A stretch of DNA of 64,000 nucleotides from Acidimicrobiia bacterium (lineage in GTDB: Bacteria > Actinomycetota > Acidimicrobiia > IMCC26256 > PALSA-610): positions 186,001 to 250,000 of the forward strand of contig BPGH01000002.1 in the NCBI GenBank assembly GCA_026002935.1, written 5' to 3'. Numbering within the stretch: the first letter of the stretch is position 1; each line of letters starts with the position of its first letter. The notes below the pieces were generated by a model, which saw only the letters and a program-made list of their open reading frames with translations, was not told the origin of the DNA and did no database searches. Both the position numbers and the translations under genes were made by a program. Below are positions 28,903 to 36,796 of the stretch, piece after piece.

Positions 28903-29499
28903 GTGACCTCGTGGCCGGACCCGGGGGCGGGTGGTGCCGGGGCGGCCGCCCGGCGGCCGGCACGCGGCCGCCTGCTCGTCGCCACGCCCCTGCTCGACGA
29001 CCCGAACTTCACGCGCACGGTCGTGCTGCTGCTCGAGCACGGCGAGGACGGCGCGTTCGGCCTCGTCCTCAACCGGCCGACCGAGCTGACCCTCGACGAC
29101 GCCGTGCCCGACTGGCGGCCCGTCGCGGCCGCGCCGGCGGTGGTGTTCAGCGGCGGGCCCGTGTCACCCGAGGCGGTGATCGCGCTCGGGCGGGGCCCGG
29201 CCGACGCGGGCGACGGGTGGATCGCGGTCGCCGGCGACCTCGGGACCGTCGACATCGGGCGCCCGCCGGGCGCCGCGGGCGCACCCGTGCGGGCGCTGCG
29301 CGTCTTCGCGGGCTACGCCGGGTGGGCGGGCGGGCAGTTGGAGGCCGAGATCGCCGAGGGCGCCTGGTTCGTCGTCGACGCCGACCCGGACGACGCGTTC
29401 ACGACCCGGCCCGCCCGGCTGTGGCGCGACGTGCTGCGCCGCCAGCGGGGCCGGATCGCGCTGTTCGCCTCCTATCCCGACGACCCCGACACGAACTGA
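28903..29499 (+). CDS. YqgE/AlgH (UPF0301) family protein
   Basis: 198 aa. Diagnostic blocks: GRLLVATPLLDDPNFTRTVV, LEHGEDGAFGLVLNRPTEL, VVFSGGPVSPEAVIAL, and VFAGYAGWAGGQLEAEIAEG. The family is widespread with no settled biochemical role (AlgH is linked to alginate regulation in Pseudomonas). The GTG start at 28903 is supported by the homology onset at GRLLVATP. First gene of a five-gene plus-strand operon with DUF6457, Rieske and two double-hotdog genes. Confidence 0.88.
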   Translation: MTSWPDPGAGGAGAAARRPARGRLLVATPLLDDPNFTRTVVLLLEHGEDGAFGLVLNRPTELTLDDAVPDWRPVAAAPAVVFSGGPVSPEAVIALGRGPADAGDGWIAVAGDLGTVDIGRPPGAAGAPVRALRVFAGYAGWAGGQLEAEIAEGAWFVVDADPDDAFTTRPARLWRDVLRRQRGRIALFASYPDDPDTN

Positions 29500-29556
29500 C
29501 CCGCGCCGGCGCCCCGCGCCCGGCCGGGGCGCGCACGCGTCTGCGAACATCAGGTG

Positions 29557-29796
29557 ATGGCCTGGATCGACGACGTCACCGCCCACCTCGCGCAGACGTG
29601 CGGGCTCGACCCCTCGGCGATCGCGCTCGGTCCCGGCGACGCCGACCTGCTCCTCGACCTGGCGGCCGTCGCCGCGCACCGCAGCGGCGACCGCACGAAC
29701 GCGCCGCTGCTGTGCCACGTCCTCGGACGGGCCCGCGCCGCCGGCGTCCCGCTCGACGTCCTGGAAGCGGCCGTGCGCGAGTTCGCGACGCGATGA
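29557..29796 (+). CDS. DUF6457-like small protein
   Basis: 79 aa. MAWIDDVTAHLAQTCGLDPS, VAAHRSGDRTNAPLLCHVLG: an all-helical short protein found in actinobacteria and labelled DUF6457, often near molybdopterin-nucleotide or redox genes. A GTG directly before the ATG is an alternative start. The stop overlaps the Rieske start (ATGA). Assignment is by pattern only. Confidence 0.6.
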   Translation: MAWIDDVTAHLAQTCGLDPSAIALGPGDADLLLDLAAVAAHRSGDRTNAPLLCHVLGRARAAGVPLDVLEAAVREFATR

Positions 29797-30173
29797 CCGC
29801 ACTCGGACCGGTCGCGCGCGGCTCGTGCGTCGCGATCACCGTCGACGGCGAGGAGTTCGTCGTGTGGCGGGGGGCGGGCGGCGCGCTCGGCAGCGCACCG
29901 CGGTGGTGCCCGCACCTCGACTGGGACCTGGCGGAGGCACGCGTCGTCGGCGACGAGCTCGTGTGCCCCGGTCACGGGTGGTCGTTCACGGTGGCGGGCC
30001 GCGCGTGCAAGCGCAACGAGCGGGGCCGCCCCGACGACAAGGGCGCGATCCGCACGCTCGTGCTGGGCGACGCCGGCGAGGCGGCCGGGGTGCGGGTGTG
30101 CGGGGTCGCCGGCGCCGCCCCGGGGCCGCAGGGCGCCGACCACGGCGTGCCGCCCGGCGGGACCGCCGGGTAG
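29793..30173 (+). CDS. Rieske 2Fe-2S domain protein
   Basis: 126 aa. The cluster ligands are Cys39-x-His41 (RWCPHLDWDL) and Cys58-x2-His61 (LVCPGHGWSF). The C-terminus is flexible. A free-standing Rieske ferredoxin or regulatory redox protein. It overlaps the DUF6457 gene by 4 nt and precedes the hotdog genes by 12 nt. It could deliver electrons to a local oxygenase, but none is adjacent. Confidence 0.82.
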   Translation: MTALGPVARGSCVAITVDGEEFVVWRGAGGALGSAPRWCPHLDWDLAEARVVGDELVCPGHGWSFTVAGRACKRNERGRPDDKGAIRTLVLGDAGEAAGVRVCGVAGAAPGPQGADHGVPPGGTAG

Positions 30174-30185
30174 CTTCCCCCGCCG

Positions 30186-31007
30186 ATGACGGCCGCCTAC
30201 CCCCCCGAGCGGCACCTGCTGCGCGACCTGCGCCTCGCGTTCGAGCACGGCGACGACGGCACCTCCCGGGCGCGGTTCCCGGTCGTGCCCGAGGTCTGCG
30301 GCGCGAGCGGCTCGGTCGGGATCGGCGCGGTGGCGGTCCTCGTCGACGTGATCGGCGGCGGCCTCGCCGCCCTGGCGGCGCGGCCCGACTGGATCGCGAC
30401 GGCCGACCTGACCCTGCACCTGACCCGCGCCGTGCGCGACGGTCACGTCGAGGCCCGCGCCTCGGTGCTGCGCGCCGGGCGCACGACGGTCGTGATCGAA
30501 GTCGGCCTGCGCGACGCCCGCGAGCAGGAGGTCGGCGTCGCGACCATGAGCTTCTCGGTGCTGCCGCGGCGCGACTCCAACCTCGACGTCGGCGGCATGC
30601 GCGCGAGCGGGTGGACGACGATGGCCGACGCGAGGTCGCGCCTGCACGCCCCGCTGCTCGACGAGCTCGGGCTGACGGTCGTCGACCCGCACGCCGGGGT
30701 GGTCGAGGTCCCGATGCTGGACTGGTCGCGCAACTCGATGGGGGCGATGCAGGGCGGCGCGGTGGGAGCCGTCGCCGCGGCCGCCGCCGAGGTCGCGTGC
30801 AACGCCCGCGCCGGCGGGGCCCTCGTCGCCACCGACCTGCAGCTCACCTACCTCGCGTTCGGGAAGGTCGGGCCGATCCGCACCCGCGCCGACGTCACCG
30901 CGTGCGACGACGGGCGCGCGGTCGCGCAGGTCGAGCTGGTCGACGCGGGCGGCGAGTCCCGCCGCACGGCGGTCGCGCGCGTCGTGGCCACGAGGCCGCT
31001 GCCGTGA
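30186..31007 (+). CDS. double-hotdog PaaI/TesB-like thioesterase
   Basis: 273 aa with two tandem hotdog folds. The first is around ASGSVGIGAVAVLVDVIGGG with ATADLTLHLTR. The second is around SRNSMGAMQGGAVGAVAAAA with ATDLQLTYLAFGKVGP. The G-x-x-Q/H-G-G central-helix pattern suggests acyl-CoA thioester hydrolysis, although the first repeat lacks an obvious catalytic Asp/Glu beside the helix start. It overlaps the next, similarly built gene (GTGA). Confidence 0.75.
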   Translation: MTAAYPPERHLLRDLRLAFEHGDDGTSRARFPVVPEVCGASGSVGIGAVAVLVDVIGGGLAALAARPDWIATADLTLHLTRAVRDGHVEARASVLRAGRTTVVIEVGLRDAREQEVGVATMSFSVLPRRDSNLDVGGMRASGWTTMADARSRLHAPLLDELGLTVVDPHAGVVEVPMLDWSRNSMGAMQGGAVGAVAAAAAEVACNARAGGALVATDLQLTYLAFGKVGPIRTRADVTACDDGRAVAQVELVDAGGESRRTAVARVVATRPLP

Positions 31008-31804
31008 CGGGCCGCGGCTTCTCCCCGGCGCCCGACGGCCGCGACGTGATGCGGTACGTGCGGGTGGAGATGCGCGAGGTGGCGGAGCTGGTCCTCGAGG
31101 GCCGCGCCCCGGCCGGTGACCACCTGCGGGGCCCCGACGGCGGCGTGCGCGCGGGCGTGCTGCTGACCCTGCTCGACACGGTGGGCGGGCTGTGCGGCGG
31201 CCTGGCCGCCCTCCCCGACGGCTGGGTGATGTCGACCAACCTCGCGGCCCGCACGGTCACCCGCGCGCACACGGGCCCGCTGCGCGTCGGCGCGACGGTC
31301 GCGCGCCGGGGCCGCAGCAACGTCGTGACCTCCGTCGAGATCCGGGACGACGGCGCCGGCGGCGCGCTCGTGATGCACGGGGTGCTCACCTCGGCGATCC
31401 TCCTGCCCGAGAACGGCCCGCCGCACTGGGAGCGGCCGCTGCACCTCCCCGCACCCGAGCCCACCGGTCCCGCGCCCGGCGTGGAGGAGTGGATCGGCCT
31501 GCGGCGCGTCGACGGCCGGACCGTCGAGATCGACGTGACCGACGGGTTGCGCAACCCGTGGGGCGTGCTGCACGGCGGGGTGGTCGCCACGCTCGTCGAC
31601 GCCGCCGCGGCGCACGGCGCGGGCGGGACGACCACCGACGTGGTGCTCCACTTCCTCGCACCCAACCGCACGGGCCCCGTCCGCGCGCACACGCGCGTCG
31701 TGGGCGAGCGCTCCGACGGGCGCGTCGTGCGGGTCGAGCTGCGCGACGAGGGCCACGGCGGCCGGGTGACGGCCGTGGCGGTCGCGACCGTCACGCCGGG
31801 GTGA
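31004..31804 (+). CDS. double-hotdog thioesterase-like protein (paralogue of the upstream gene)
   Basis: 266 aa, again with two hotdog halves: GVRAGVLLTLLDTVGGLCGG with STNLAARTVTR, and NPWGVLHGGVVATLVDAAAA with TDVVLHFLAPNRTGPVRAHT. N-P-W-G-V-x-H-G-G is the PaaI/YbgC-type active helix. It starts at GTG 31004 overlapping the preceding stop and converges with the P450 by 14 nt. Tandem duplication followed by divergence is likely; the pair could form a heteromer. Confidence 0.75.
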   Translation: MTGRGFSPAPDGRDVMRYVRVEMREVAELVLEGRAPAGDHLRGPDGGVRAGVLLTLLDTVGGLCGGLAALPDGWVMSTNLAARTVTRAHTGPLRVGATVARRGRSNVVTSVEIRDDGAGGALVMHGVLTSAILLPENGPPHWERPLHLPAPEPTGPAPGVEEWIGLRRVDGRTVEIDVTDGLRNPWGVLHGGVVATLVDAAAAHGAGGTTTDVVLHFLAPNRTGPVRAHTRVVGERSDGRVVRVELRDEGHGGRVTAVAVATVTPG

Positions 31805-33053
31805 AGACCACCGGCAGGTGCTCGATCGTCGTGACCAGCGAGTTCGGCGCCCGCTCCGGGCCCGCCCCGGGCGCGACACGCAGGTCGGGCAGGCGCGAGA
31901 ACAGCTCCTCGAGCAGGATCCGGATCTCGGTGCGCGCGAGGTTCGCCCCGAGGCAGAAGTGCGGGCCGGTGCCGAACGCGAGGTGCATGTTGGGTGACCG
32001 GTCGACACGGAACGCGTGCGGGTCCTCGAACACGTCCTCGTCGCGGTTGGCCGACGGGTAGACGTTGAGCACCACGTCGCCCGCCTTCAGCTCCCGCCCC
32101 CGCAGCTCCGTGTCCTGGGTGACGGTGCGCGAGAAGCTGATCACCGGCGACACGTAGCGCAGGATCTCCTCCGTCGCGCTGTTGACCAGCGAGAGGTCGG
32201 CGACGAGCCGCTCGCGCTGGTCGGGGAACCGCGAGAGCGCGTCGATCCCTCCCGACAGCGCGTTGCGCGTGGTCTCGTTGCCCGCGACGAGCAGCAACAC
32301 GAGGAACATCAGCAGCTCGTCACCGGTGAGGTCGCCGTCGCGGAGCCCGCCCGCCGCGACGCGCTCACGGAGCTCGTCCTCGTGGAACGCCAGCTCGCCG
32401 GCGTCGGCCGACTGCAGCAGCACCGAGATCAGGTCGTCGCGCGGCTCGGCACGGCGCTGCTCCATGAGCCCCGCGAGGTAGGTGACGTACTCCGCCCAGG
32501 CCTCGGCGGCCGCCTGCAGCCGCGGGTCGTCGTCACCCTCGGCGCCCTCGGCGCTCATCATCGTGTCGGACCAGGCCGCGAGCCGGTCGCGGTCCTCCAC
32601 CGGGAGCCCGAGCAGCTCGGCGATGACGATGAGCGGCAGGGGCTTGGCGATGTCGTCCACGAAGTCGCACTCGCCCCTGGCCGCGACCCGGTCGACCAGG
32701 CCGCGCGCGACCTCGCGGATGTGGTCGACCATCGCGTTGATGCGCGACGGCGTGAATCCCCGGCTCACCAGCCGGCGCTGGCGCGCGTGCTCGGGGTCGT
32801 CGAGCGACACGATCGACAGGTCACCCCCGCCGCCGCCCTTCGGCCGCACACCCTGCGCGCTCGAGAAGACGTCGGGCCGGCGCTCGACGTTGACGACGTC
32901 CTCGTACTTCGTCACCACCCAGATGCCGTTGCGCTCGTCGCGGTGAACGGGATCGTGCGCGCGCAGCCAGTCGAACACGTCGTGGGCGACGCCGCGCACG
33001 AACAGCGTCGGGTCGAGTGCGTCGATCTCGAAGTCGGGGGCGGGTGCGGTCAT
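31791..33053 (-). CDS. cytochrome P450
   Basis: 420 aa class I bacterial P450. I-helix AGNETT (257-262), K-helix EEILR (Glu296-x-x-Arg299), heme loop FGTGPHFCLGANLAR with Cys367. The N-terminal IDALDPTLFVRGVAHDVFDW and LDDPEHARQRRLVSRGFTP are typical of CYP125/CYP142/linalool-type actinobacterial P450s acting on steroids, terpenes or fatty acids. It shares a 4-nt overlap (ATGA) with the upstream TetR gene and is probably controlled by it. Needs ferredoxin and reductase encoded elsewhere. Confidence 0.9.
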   Translation of the reverse strand: MTAPAPDFEIDALDPTLFVRGVAHDVFDWLRAHDPVHRDERNGIWVVTKYEDVVNVERRPDVFSSAQGVRPKGGGGGDLSIVSLDDPEHARQRRLVSRGFTPSRINAMVDHIREVARGLVDRVAARGECDFVDDIAKPLPLIVIAELLGLPVEDRDRLAAWSDTMMSAEGAEGDDDPRLQAAAEAWAEYVTYLAGLMEQRRAEPRDDLISVLLQSADAGELAFHEDELRERVAAGGLRDGDLTGDELLMFLVLLLVAGNETTRNALSGGIDALSRFPDQRERLVADLSLVNSATEEILRYVSPVISFSRTVTQDTELRGRELKAGDVVLNVYPSANRDEDVFEDPHAFRVDRSPNMHLAFGTGPHFCLGANLARTEIRILLEELFSRLPDLRVAPGAGPERAPNSLVTTIEHLPVVFTPA

Positions 33054-33619
33054 CGGTCCTCCATCCGTGCGAACACCGAGGCGAGCTCACGCGCGCGCTC
33101 GGCGAACAGGCGGCGGTGGTCGGGCTGGGGGAGGTGCTCCACGAGCACGCCGTAGAGGGCGTGGCGGATCGCGCGCACGACGGCCGCGTCGTGGAGGGCC
33201 GGCACGTCGGGCAGCAGCTCGCGGATCCACGAGCCGAGCGCCTCCTCGAAGTGCGCGCTCGTCTCGAGCAGCGGGTCGAGGACGTCCTCGTCGCCGTGGA
33301 TCGCCTCCGAGAGCAGCGCGCGCCACAGGTCGGGCTCGGCCGCGACCTCGCGCAGCACGTGGTCGAACAGCGCGCCCAGCCGCTGCGCGGCGCTCCCCGC
33401 GAGCCCCTCGGGGAACGGGTGGCGCAGCAGGTCGTCGACGCGGCGGTGCGCGATCGCGGCGCGCAGCAGGTCGCGCTTGGACGGGAAGTAGTGGTACAGG
33501 GTCGCGACGTTGCAGCCGCTCGCCGCCGCGACCGCCCGCATGCTCGTGCCGCCGGCGCCCTCGCGGGCCAGCGCGGCGAGCGCGGCGTCCAGGATCCGGG
33601 TCCGCTGGTCGGTCGCCAT
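33050..33619 (-). CDS. TetR-family regulator of the P450 operon
   Basis: 189 aa. HTH: RTRILDAALAALAREGAGGT, SMRAVAAASGCNVATLYHYF, PSKRDLLRAA. The ligand domain is helical. It is co-transcribed with the P450 and preceded by a CAAACG-TT-CGTTTG operator 17 bp upstream of its start, the classic layout of an autoregulated TetR repressor. Confidence 0.88.
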   Translation of the reverse strand: MATDQRTRILDAALAALAREGAGGTSMRAVAAASGCNVATLYHYFPSKRDLLRAAIAHRRVDDLLRHPFPEGLAGSAAQRLGALFDHVLREVAAEPDLWRALLSEAIHGDEDVLDPLLETSAHFEEALGSWIRELLPDVPALHDAAVVRAIRHALYGVLVEHLPQPDHRRLFAERARELASVFARMEDR

Positions 33620-33635
33620 GCCCCGGTCACCCTAT

Positions 33636-33649
33636 CAAACGTTCGTTTG
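33636..33649. promoter_or_regulatory. TetR-type operator
   Basis: CAAACGTTCGTTTG: 6-bp arms CAAACG/CGTTTG around a 2-bp centre, upstream of the tetR-P450 operon and within the divergent gap to the nrtR-like gene. AACG-nn-CGTT-type palindromes are common TetR targets. Confidence 0.65.
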
Positions 33650-33669
33650 GGCCCGACTCGCCGGGCCCT

Positions 33670-33692
33670 ATTCCACTCATACTGAGTAGAAT
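33670..33692. promoter_or_regulatory. 23-bp palindrome, probable NrtR operator
   Basis: Arms ATTC-n-ACTCA (33670-33679) and TGAGT-n-GAAT (33683-33692) around a TAC centre. All arm bases pair except one symmetric position (C/A). It lies 6 bp before the GTG of the Nudix regulator. NrtR proteins bind palindromes of about this length upstream of NAD-metabolism genes and often their own gene. Confidence 0.6.
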
Positions 33693-33698
33693 GGTGGG

Positions 33699-34478
33699 GT
33701 GGCCGCCGACCGACCTGCCGCCGACGACGACGAGGCGGCGTTCCTCGCGGCCTACGACCCCGGGCGCTACCCGCGCATCGCCGTCACCGTCGACGTCGTG
33801 CTGCTGACCGTGCGCCACGGCCGGCTGTCGGTCCTGCTCGTGCGGCGGGGCGCGCACCCCTTCCGCGGGTGCTGGGCGCTGCCGGGGGGGTTCGTCGAGC
33901 CCGACGAGGACCTCGAGGACGCGGCCCGCCGCGAGCTCGCCGAGGAGACGGGCGTCCGCCTCGCGAGCGGCGAGGAGGTCGCGGCCCTCGGCCACCTCGA
34001 GCAGCTCCGCACCTACGGGACCCCCGGGCGCGACCCGCGGATGCGCGTCGTGTCGGTCGCGTACGTCGGCTTCACCGCACACGTCGAGGTCGCCGCCGCT
34101 TCCGACGCGGCCGACGCGCGCTACTGGGCGGTCGACGACCTCGCGATCGGGGGGATCGGCACCGACGACGGCGTCCCGCTCGCCTTCGACCACGCGCGGA
34201 TCGTCGCCGACGGCGTCGAGCGGGCGCGCGCCAAGCTCGAGTACACGACGCTCGCGACGGCCTTCTGCGACGAGCGGTTCACCCTGGGCGACCTGCGGCG
34301 CGTGTACGAGGCCGTGTGGGGCGAGCCGCTGCACGAGGGCAACTTCCGGCGCAAGGTGCTGTCGACGCCCGGGTTCGTGGAGCCGACCGGCGAGACCGCG
34401 CCGACCGACGGACGGCCGGCGGCGCTGTACCGGCGCGGCAGCGCGACGCGGCTCCACCCGCCGATCCTGCGCGGCTGA
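33699..34478 (+). CDS. nrtR: NrtR-type Nudix-winged-helix regulator
   Basis: 259 aa. An N-terminal Nudix domain has a complete Nudix box (G64-x5-E70-x7-R78-E79-L-x-E82-E83-x-G85-V). It is followed by the NrtR C-terminal winged helix (FCDERFTLGDLRRVYEAVWG; NFRRKVLSTPGFVEPTGE). NrtR represses NAD-synthesis/salvage genes and is released by ADP-ribose. Because the Nudix residues are intact, hydrolase activity is possible. It is preceded by the 33670-33692 palindrome and followed after 10 nt by a NadD-like gene, matching the known theme of NAD control. GTG start. Confidence 0.85.
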   Translation: MAADRPAADDDEAAFLAAYDPGRYPRIAVTVDVVLLTVRHGRLSVLLVRRGAHPFRGCWALPGGFVEPDEDLEDAARRELAEETGVRLASGEEVAALGHLEQLRTYGTPGRDPRMRVVSVAYVGFTAHVEVAAASDAADARYWAVDDLAIGGIGTDDGVPLAFDHARIVADGVERARAKLEYTTLATAFCDERFTLGDLRRVYEAVWGEPLHEGNFRRKVLSTPGFVEPTGETAPTDGRPAALYRRGSATRLHPPILRG

Positions 34479-34488
34479 CGGGGGCGGG

Positions 34489-35349
34489 GTGCGGCGCGGC
34501 GTCTTCCCCGGCACGTTCGACCCGCCGACGGTCGCGCACGTCGCGATCGCGGAGGCCGCGCGCGCCCACGCGGGCCTCGACCGGCTCGACCTCGCCGTGT
34601 CCCGCCGTGCGCTCGGCAAGGAGGACCGGGATCTGCACGACACCCGCCTCGCGGCGCTGCGGCGGCTGCAGGCGGCGAGGCCGTGGCTCGGCGTCGTCGT
34701 GACCGACGCGCAGCTCGTCGCGGACATCGCGCACGGCTACGACGTCGTGGTGATGGGCGCCGACAAGTGGGCCCAGGTGCGCGACCCGGCCTGGTACGGG
34801 TCGGAGACCGCCCGCGACGCCGCCCTCGCGCGCCTGCCGCGGGTGCTCGTCGCACCGCGTCCGGGCCACGACCTCGCCGGTGCCGAGCCGCTGCCGGTCG
34901 ACCCCGCGCTCGCGCGCGTGTCGTCGTCCGCGGTGCGGGCCGGCGCCGCGCACTGGCTCGCCCCGGAGCTGCGGCCGCGCGTCGTGGTGGACGGGATGAA
35001 CGTCATCGGCAGCCGCCCCGACGGCTGGTGGCGCGACCGGGACGGGGCGGTGCGCCGGCTCGTCAGCGCCCTGGCCGGCCGGGCGGCACGCACGGGCGAG
35101 CGGATCGCCGTGGTGCTCGACGGGCGGCCGCTGCCCGACCTGCCCGCGGGGGTGCACGGGGGCGTGCTCGTCGCGTACGCCCGCCGGCGGGGCCGCGACG
35201 CGGCCGACGACCGCATCGTCGAGGAGGTCGCGCGCGACCCGGATCCCGCGTCGCTCACCGTCGTGACCTCCGACCGCGACCTGCGCCGGCGCGTCGAGGC
35301 ACTCGGCGCGCGCGTCGCGGGCGCCGCCACGGTCCTCGACGCGCCCTGA
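34489..35349 (+). CDS. NadD-like nucleotidyltransferase fused to NYN (YacP-like) nuclease domain
   Basis: 286 aa, unusual fusion. Residues 1-155 are a cytidylyltransferase-fold domain: GVFPGTFDPPTVAHV (the H/T-x-G-H site is T-V-A-H here) and RVSSSAVRAGA (equivalent of ISSTxIR). Residues 163-286 are a NYN/YacP-like RNase domain: VVVDGMNVIGS (Asp168), DAADDRIVEEVA (Asp240/241) and VVTSDRDLRRRVEALGA (Asp262/264). The first half would adenylylate NaMN/NMN or a related nucleotide; the second would cut RNA. In an operon with nrtR. The altered T-V-A-H motif leaves the transferase substrate open. Confidence 0.8.
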   Translation: MRRGVFPGTFDPPTVAHVAIAEAARAHAGLDRLDLAVSRRALGKEDRDLHDTRLAALRRLQAARPWLGVVVTDAQLVADIAHGYDVVVMGADKWAQVRDPAWYGSETARDAALARLPRVLVAPRPGHDLAGAEPLPVDPALARVSSSAVRAGAAHWLAPELRPRVVVDGMNVIGSRPDGWWRDRDGAVRRLVSALAGRAARTGERIAVVLDGRPLPDLPAGVHGGVLVAYARRRGRDAADDRIVEEVARDPDPASLTVVTSDRDLRRRVEALGARVAGAATVLDAP

Positions 35350-35366
35350 GCGCGGCCCGGCGCGGC

Positions 35367-35912
35367 TCAGCGCGCCGGGAACGGGACCCCCGACACGCCG
35401 TCGTCGCGTTCGACCCGGAACGCGTTCAGCGCCATCGACACGAGGTGGTACTGGCCGACGGTGAAGACGAGGTCGAGGAGCTGGCGCTCGTCGTAGCGCG
35501 CCGCGAGCGCGGCGTACGTCTCGTCGCGCAACGAGGCGTCCGAGTGGAGCTCGTCGGCCGCGCGCAGCAGCGCGGCGTCGTGGGCGTCCCATGCCGGGTC
35601 GTCGGGCCCGCACGCGACGCGGGCGATCTCCTCGTCGGTGATCCCCTCGGCGCGCGCGATCGCGACGTGCTGGCCCCACTCGTACGGGGACCGGCAGTTC
35701 CAGCCGGTGCGCAGGATCAGCAGCTCACGGTCGCGCGCCGGCAGGGTGTTCTTCGCGAGCACGTGCGTGCCGAACACCATCCACCGCTTCAGCAACCCCG
35801 GGTGCCGGGCGACGGTCGCGATCACGTTGAGGGGGCGGTCACCGGCGAGGTGGCGGATCTCGTCGTCCCAGTCGGGCCCGGGCAGCGGCGTGATCCGAGG
35901 CGGGGCGGTCAC
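35367..35912 (-). CDS. carboxymuconolactone decarboxylase-like (AhpD-fold) protein
   Basis: 181 aa. Core RELLILRTGWNCRSPYEWGQ, ARAEGITDEEIARVACGPDD, QLLDLVFTVGQYHLVSMALN. Only one Cys is near the site, so it is not a CxxC peroxidase. Same branch as the protein at 7653-8275, but intact. GTG start 35912, divergent from the thioesterase by 24 bp, convergent with the NadD-NYN gene. Confidence 0.78.
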   Translation of the reverse strand: MTAPPRITPLPGPDWDDEIRHLAGDRPLNVIATVARHPGLLKRWMVFGTHVLAKNTLPARDRELLILRTGWNCRSPYEWGQHVAIARAEGITDEEIARVACGPDDPAWDAHDAALLRAADELHSDASLRDETYAALAARYDERQLLDLVFTVGQYHLVSMALNAFRVERDDGVSGVPFPAR

Positions 35913-35936
35913 GGCCGTGAGCGTAGAGTCCGGGGG

Positions 35937-36769
35937 ATGCCCGAGGCCCGAGACCTGCGAGCGGACACCACGCTGACGCCCGACCCGGCCGTCCCCGGGC
36001 GCTACCACGCGTCGATCCCCGACGGCTGGCGGGTGGTCTACGTCTTCGGCGGCGTGACCATGTACACCGCCCTGCGGGCGATGCAGGAGACCCTCGCCCG
36101 CCCCGACCTGCCCCTCGTCACCGCGAACGCGATCTTCCTCGCGCCGGTGCCGCCGGGGCCGGTCGAGATCGACGTGCAGGTGCTGCGCGACGGGCGGCGG
36201 GCGTCGCAGGTCGCGGCCGACCTGCGGGTGCCGGGCGGCCCCGATCCCGTCGCCCTGCGGGTGCACGGCGTCTTCGGCGCCGCGCACGACACCGACCTCG
36301 CGTGGCAGGAGGTCCGCTTCCCGGAGGTGCCCGGGCCCGGCGACCTGCCCCGCCGCCCGTCCCGGAGCGCCCCAACCCGTTCGGGCACATCCCGTTCCAC
36401 GACCAGACGTCGTGGCGCCCGGTCTCGCCGCTCGACGACCCCGGCACGGGCCACTTCCTGTCGTGGGTGCGCCTCGTGAAGGGCGAGGGCGACCTGCTCG
36501 ACCTCGCGGTGCACGGCGACGTGCTCGGCCCGGCCGTCGGGCGCGCGATCGGCCCGCGGGCACGGCCGTTCATGGTGCTGTCGCTGGAGATCGGCATCCG
36601 CTTCGTCACCGCGCCCGCGACGCCCTGGGTCCTCCAGGAGATCGAGGCGTGGCACGTCGGCGACGGGTACGCGACCGGCCCGGCCCGCCTGTGGGACGAG
36701 CGCGGGCGGCTGTGCGCGATCGCGACGCAGACCGCCAACGTCCGCGTCGTCGACGCGGGCCGCGGGTAG
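35937..36769 (+). CDS. acyl-CoA thioesterase-like double-hotdog protein, one frameshift
   Basis: About 277 aa. The N-terminal hotdog has GWRVVYVFGGVTMYTALRAM and TANAIFLAPVPPGPVEIDVQ. The C-terminal hotdog has HFLSWVRLVKGEGDLLDLAV, PFMVLSLEIGIRFV and WVLQEIEAWHVGDGYATG. This is the TesB/thioesterase-like superfamily architecture used for acyl-CoA hydrolysis. A single missing C in the C-run at 36348-36351 breaks the frame; restoring it joins the halves. It is the only clear indel between 26.5 and 64 kb. Confidence 0.75.
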
Positions 36770-36796
36770 GTCCGGCGCGCCCACGCGGCGCCCGGG

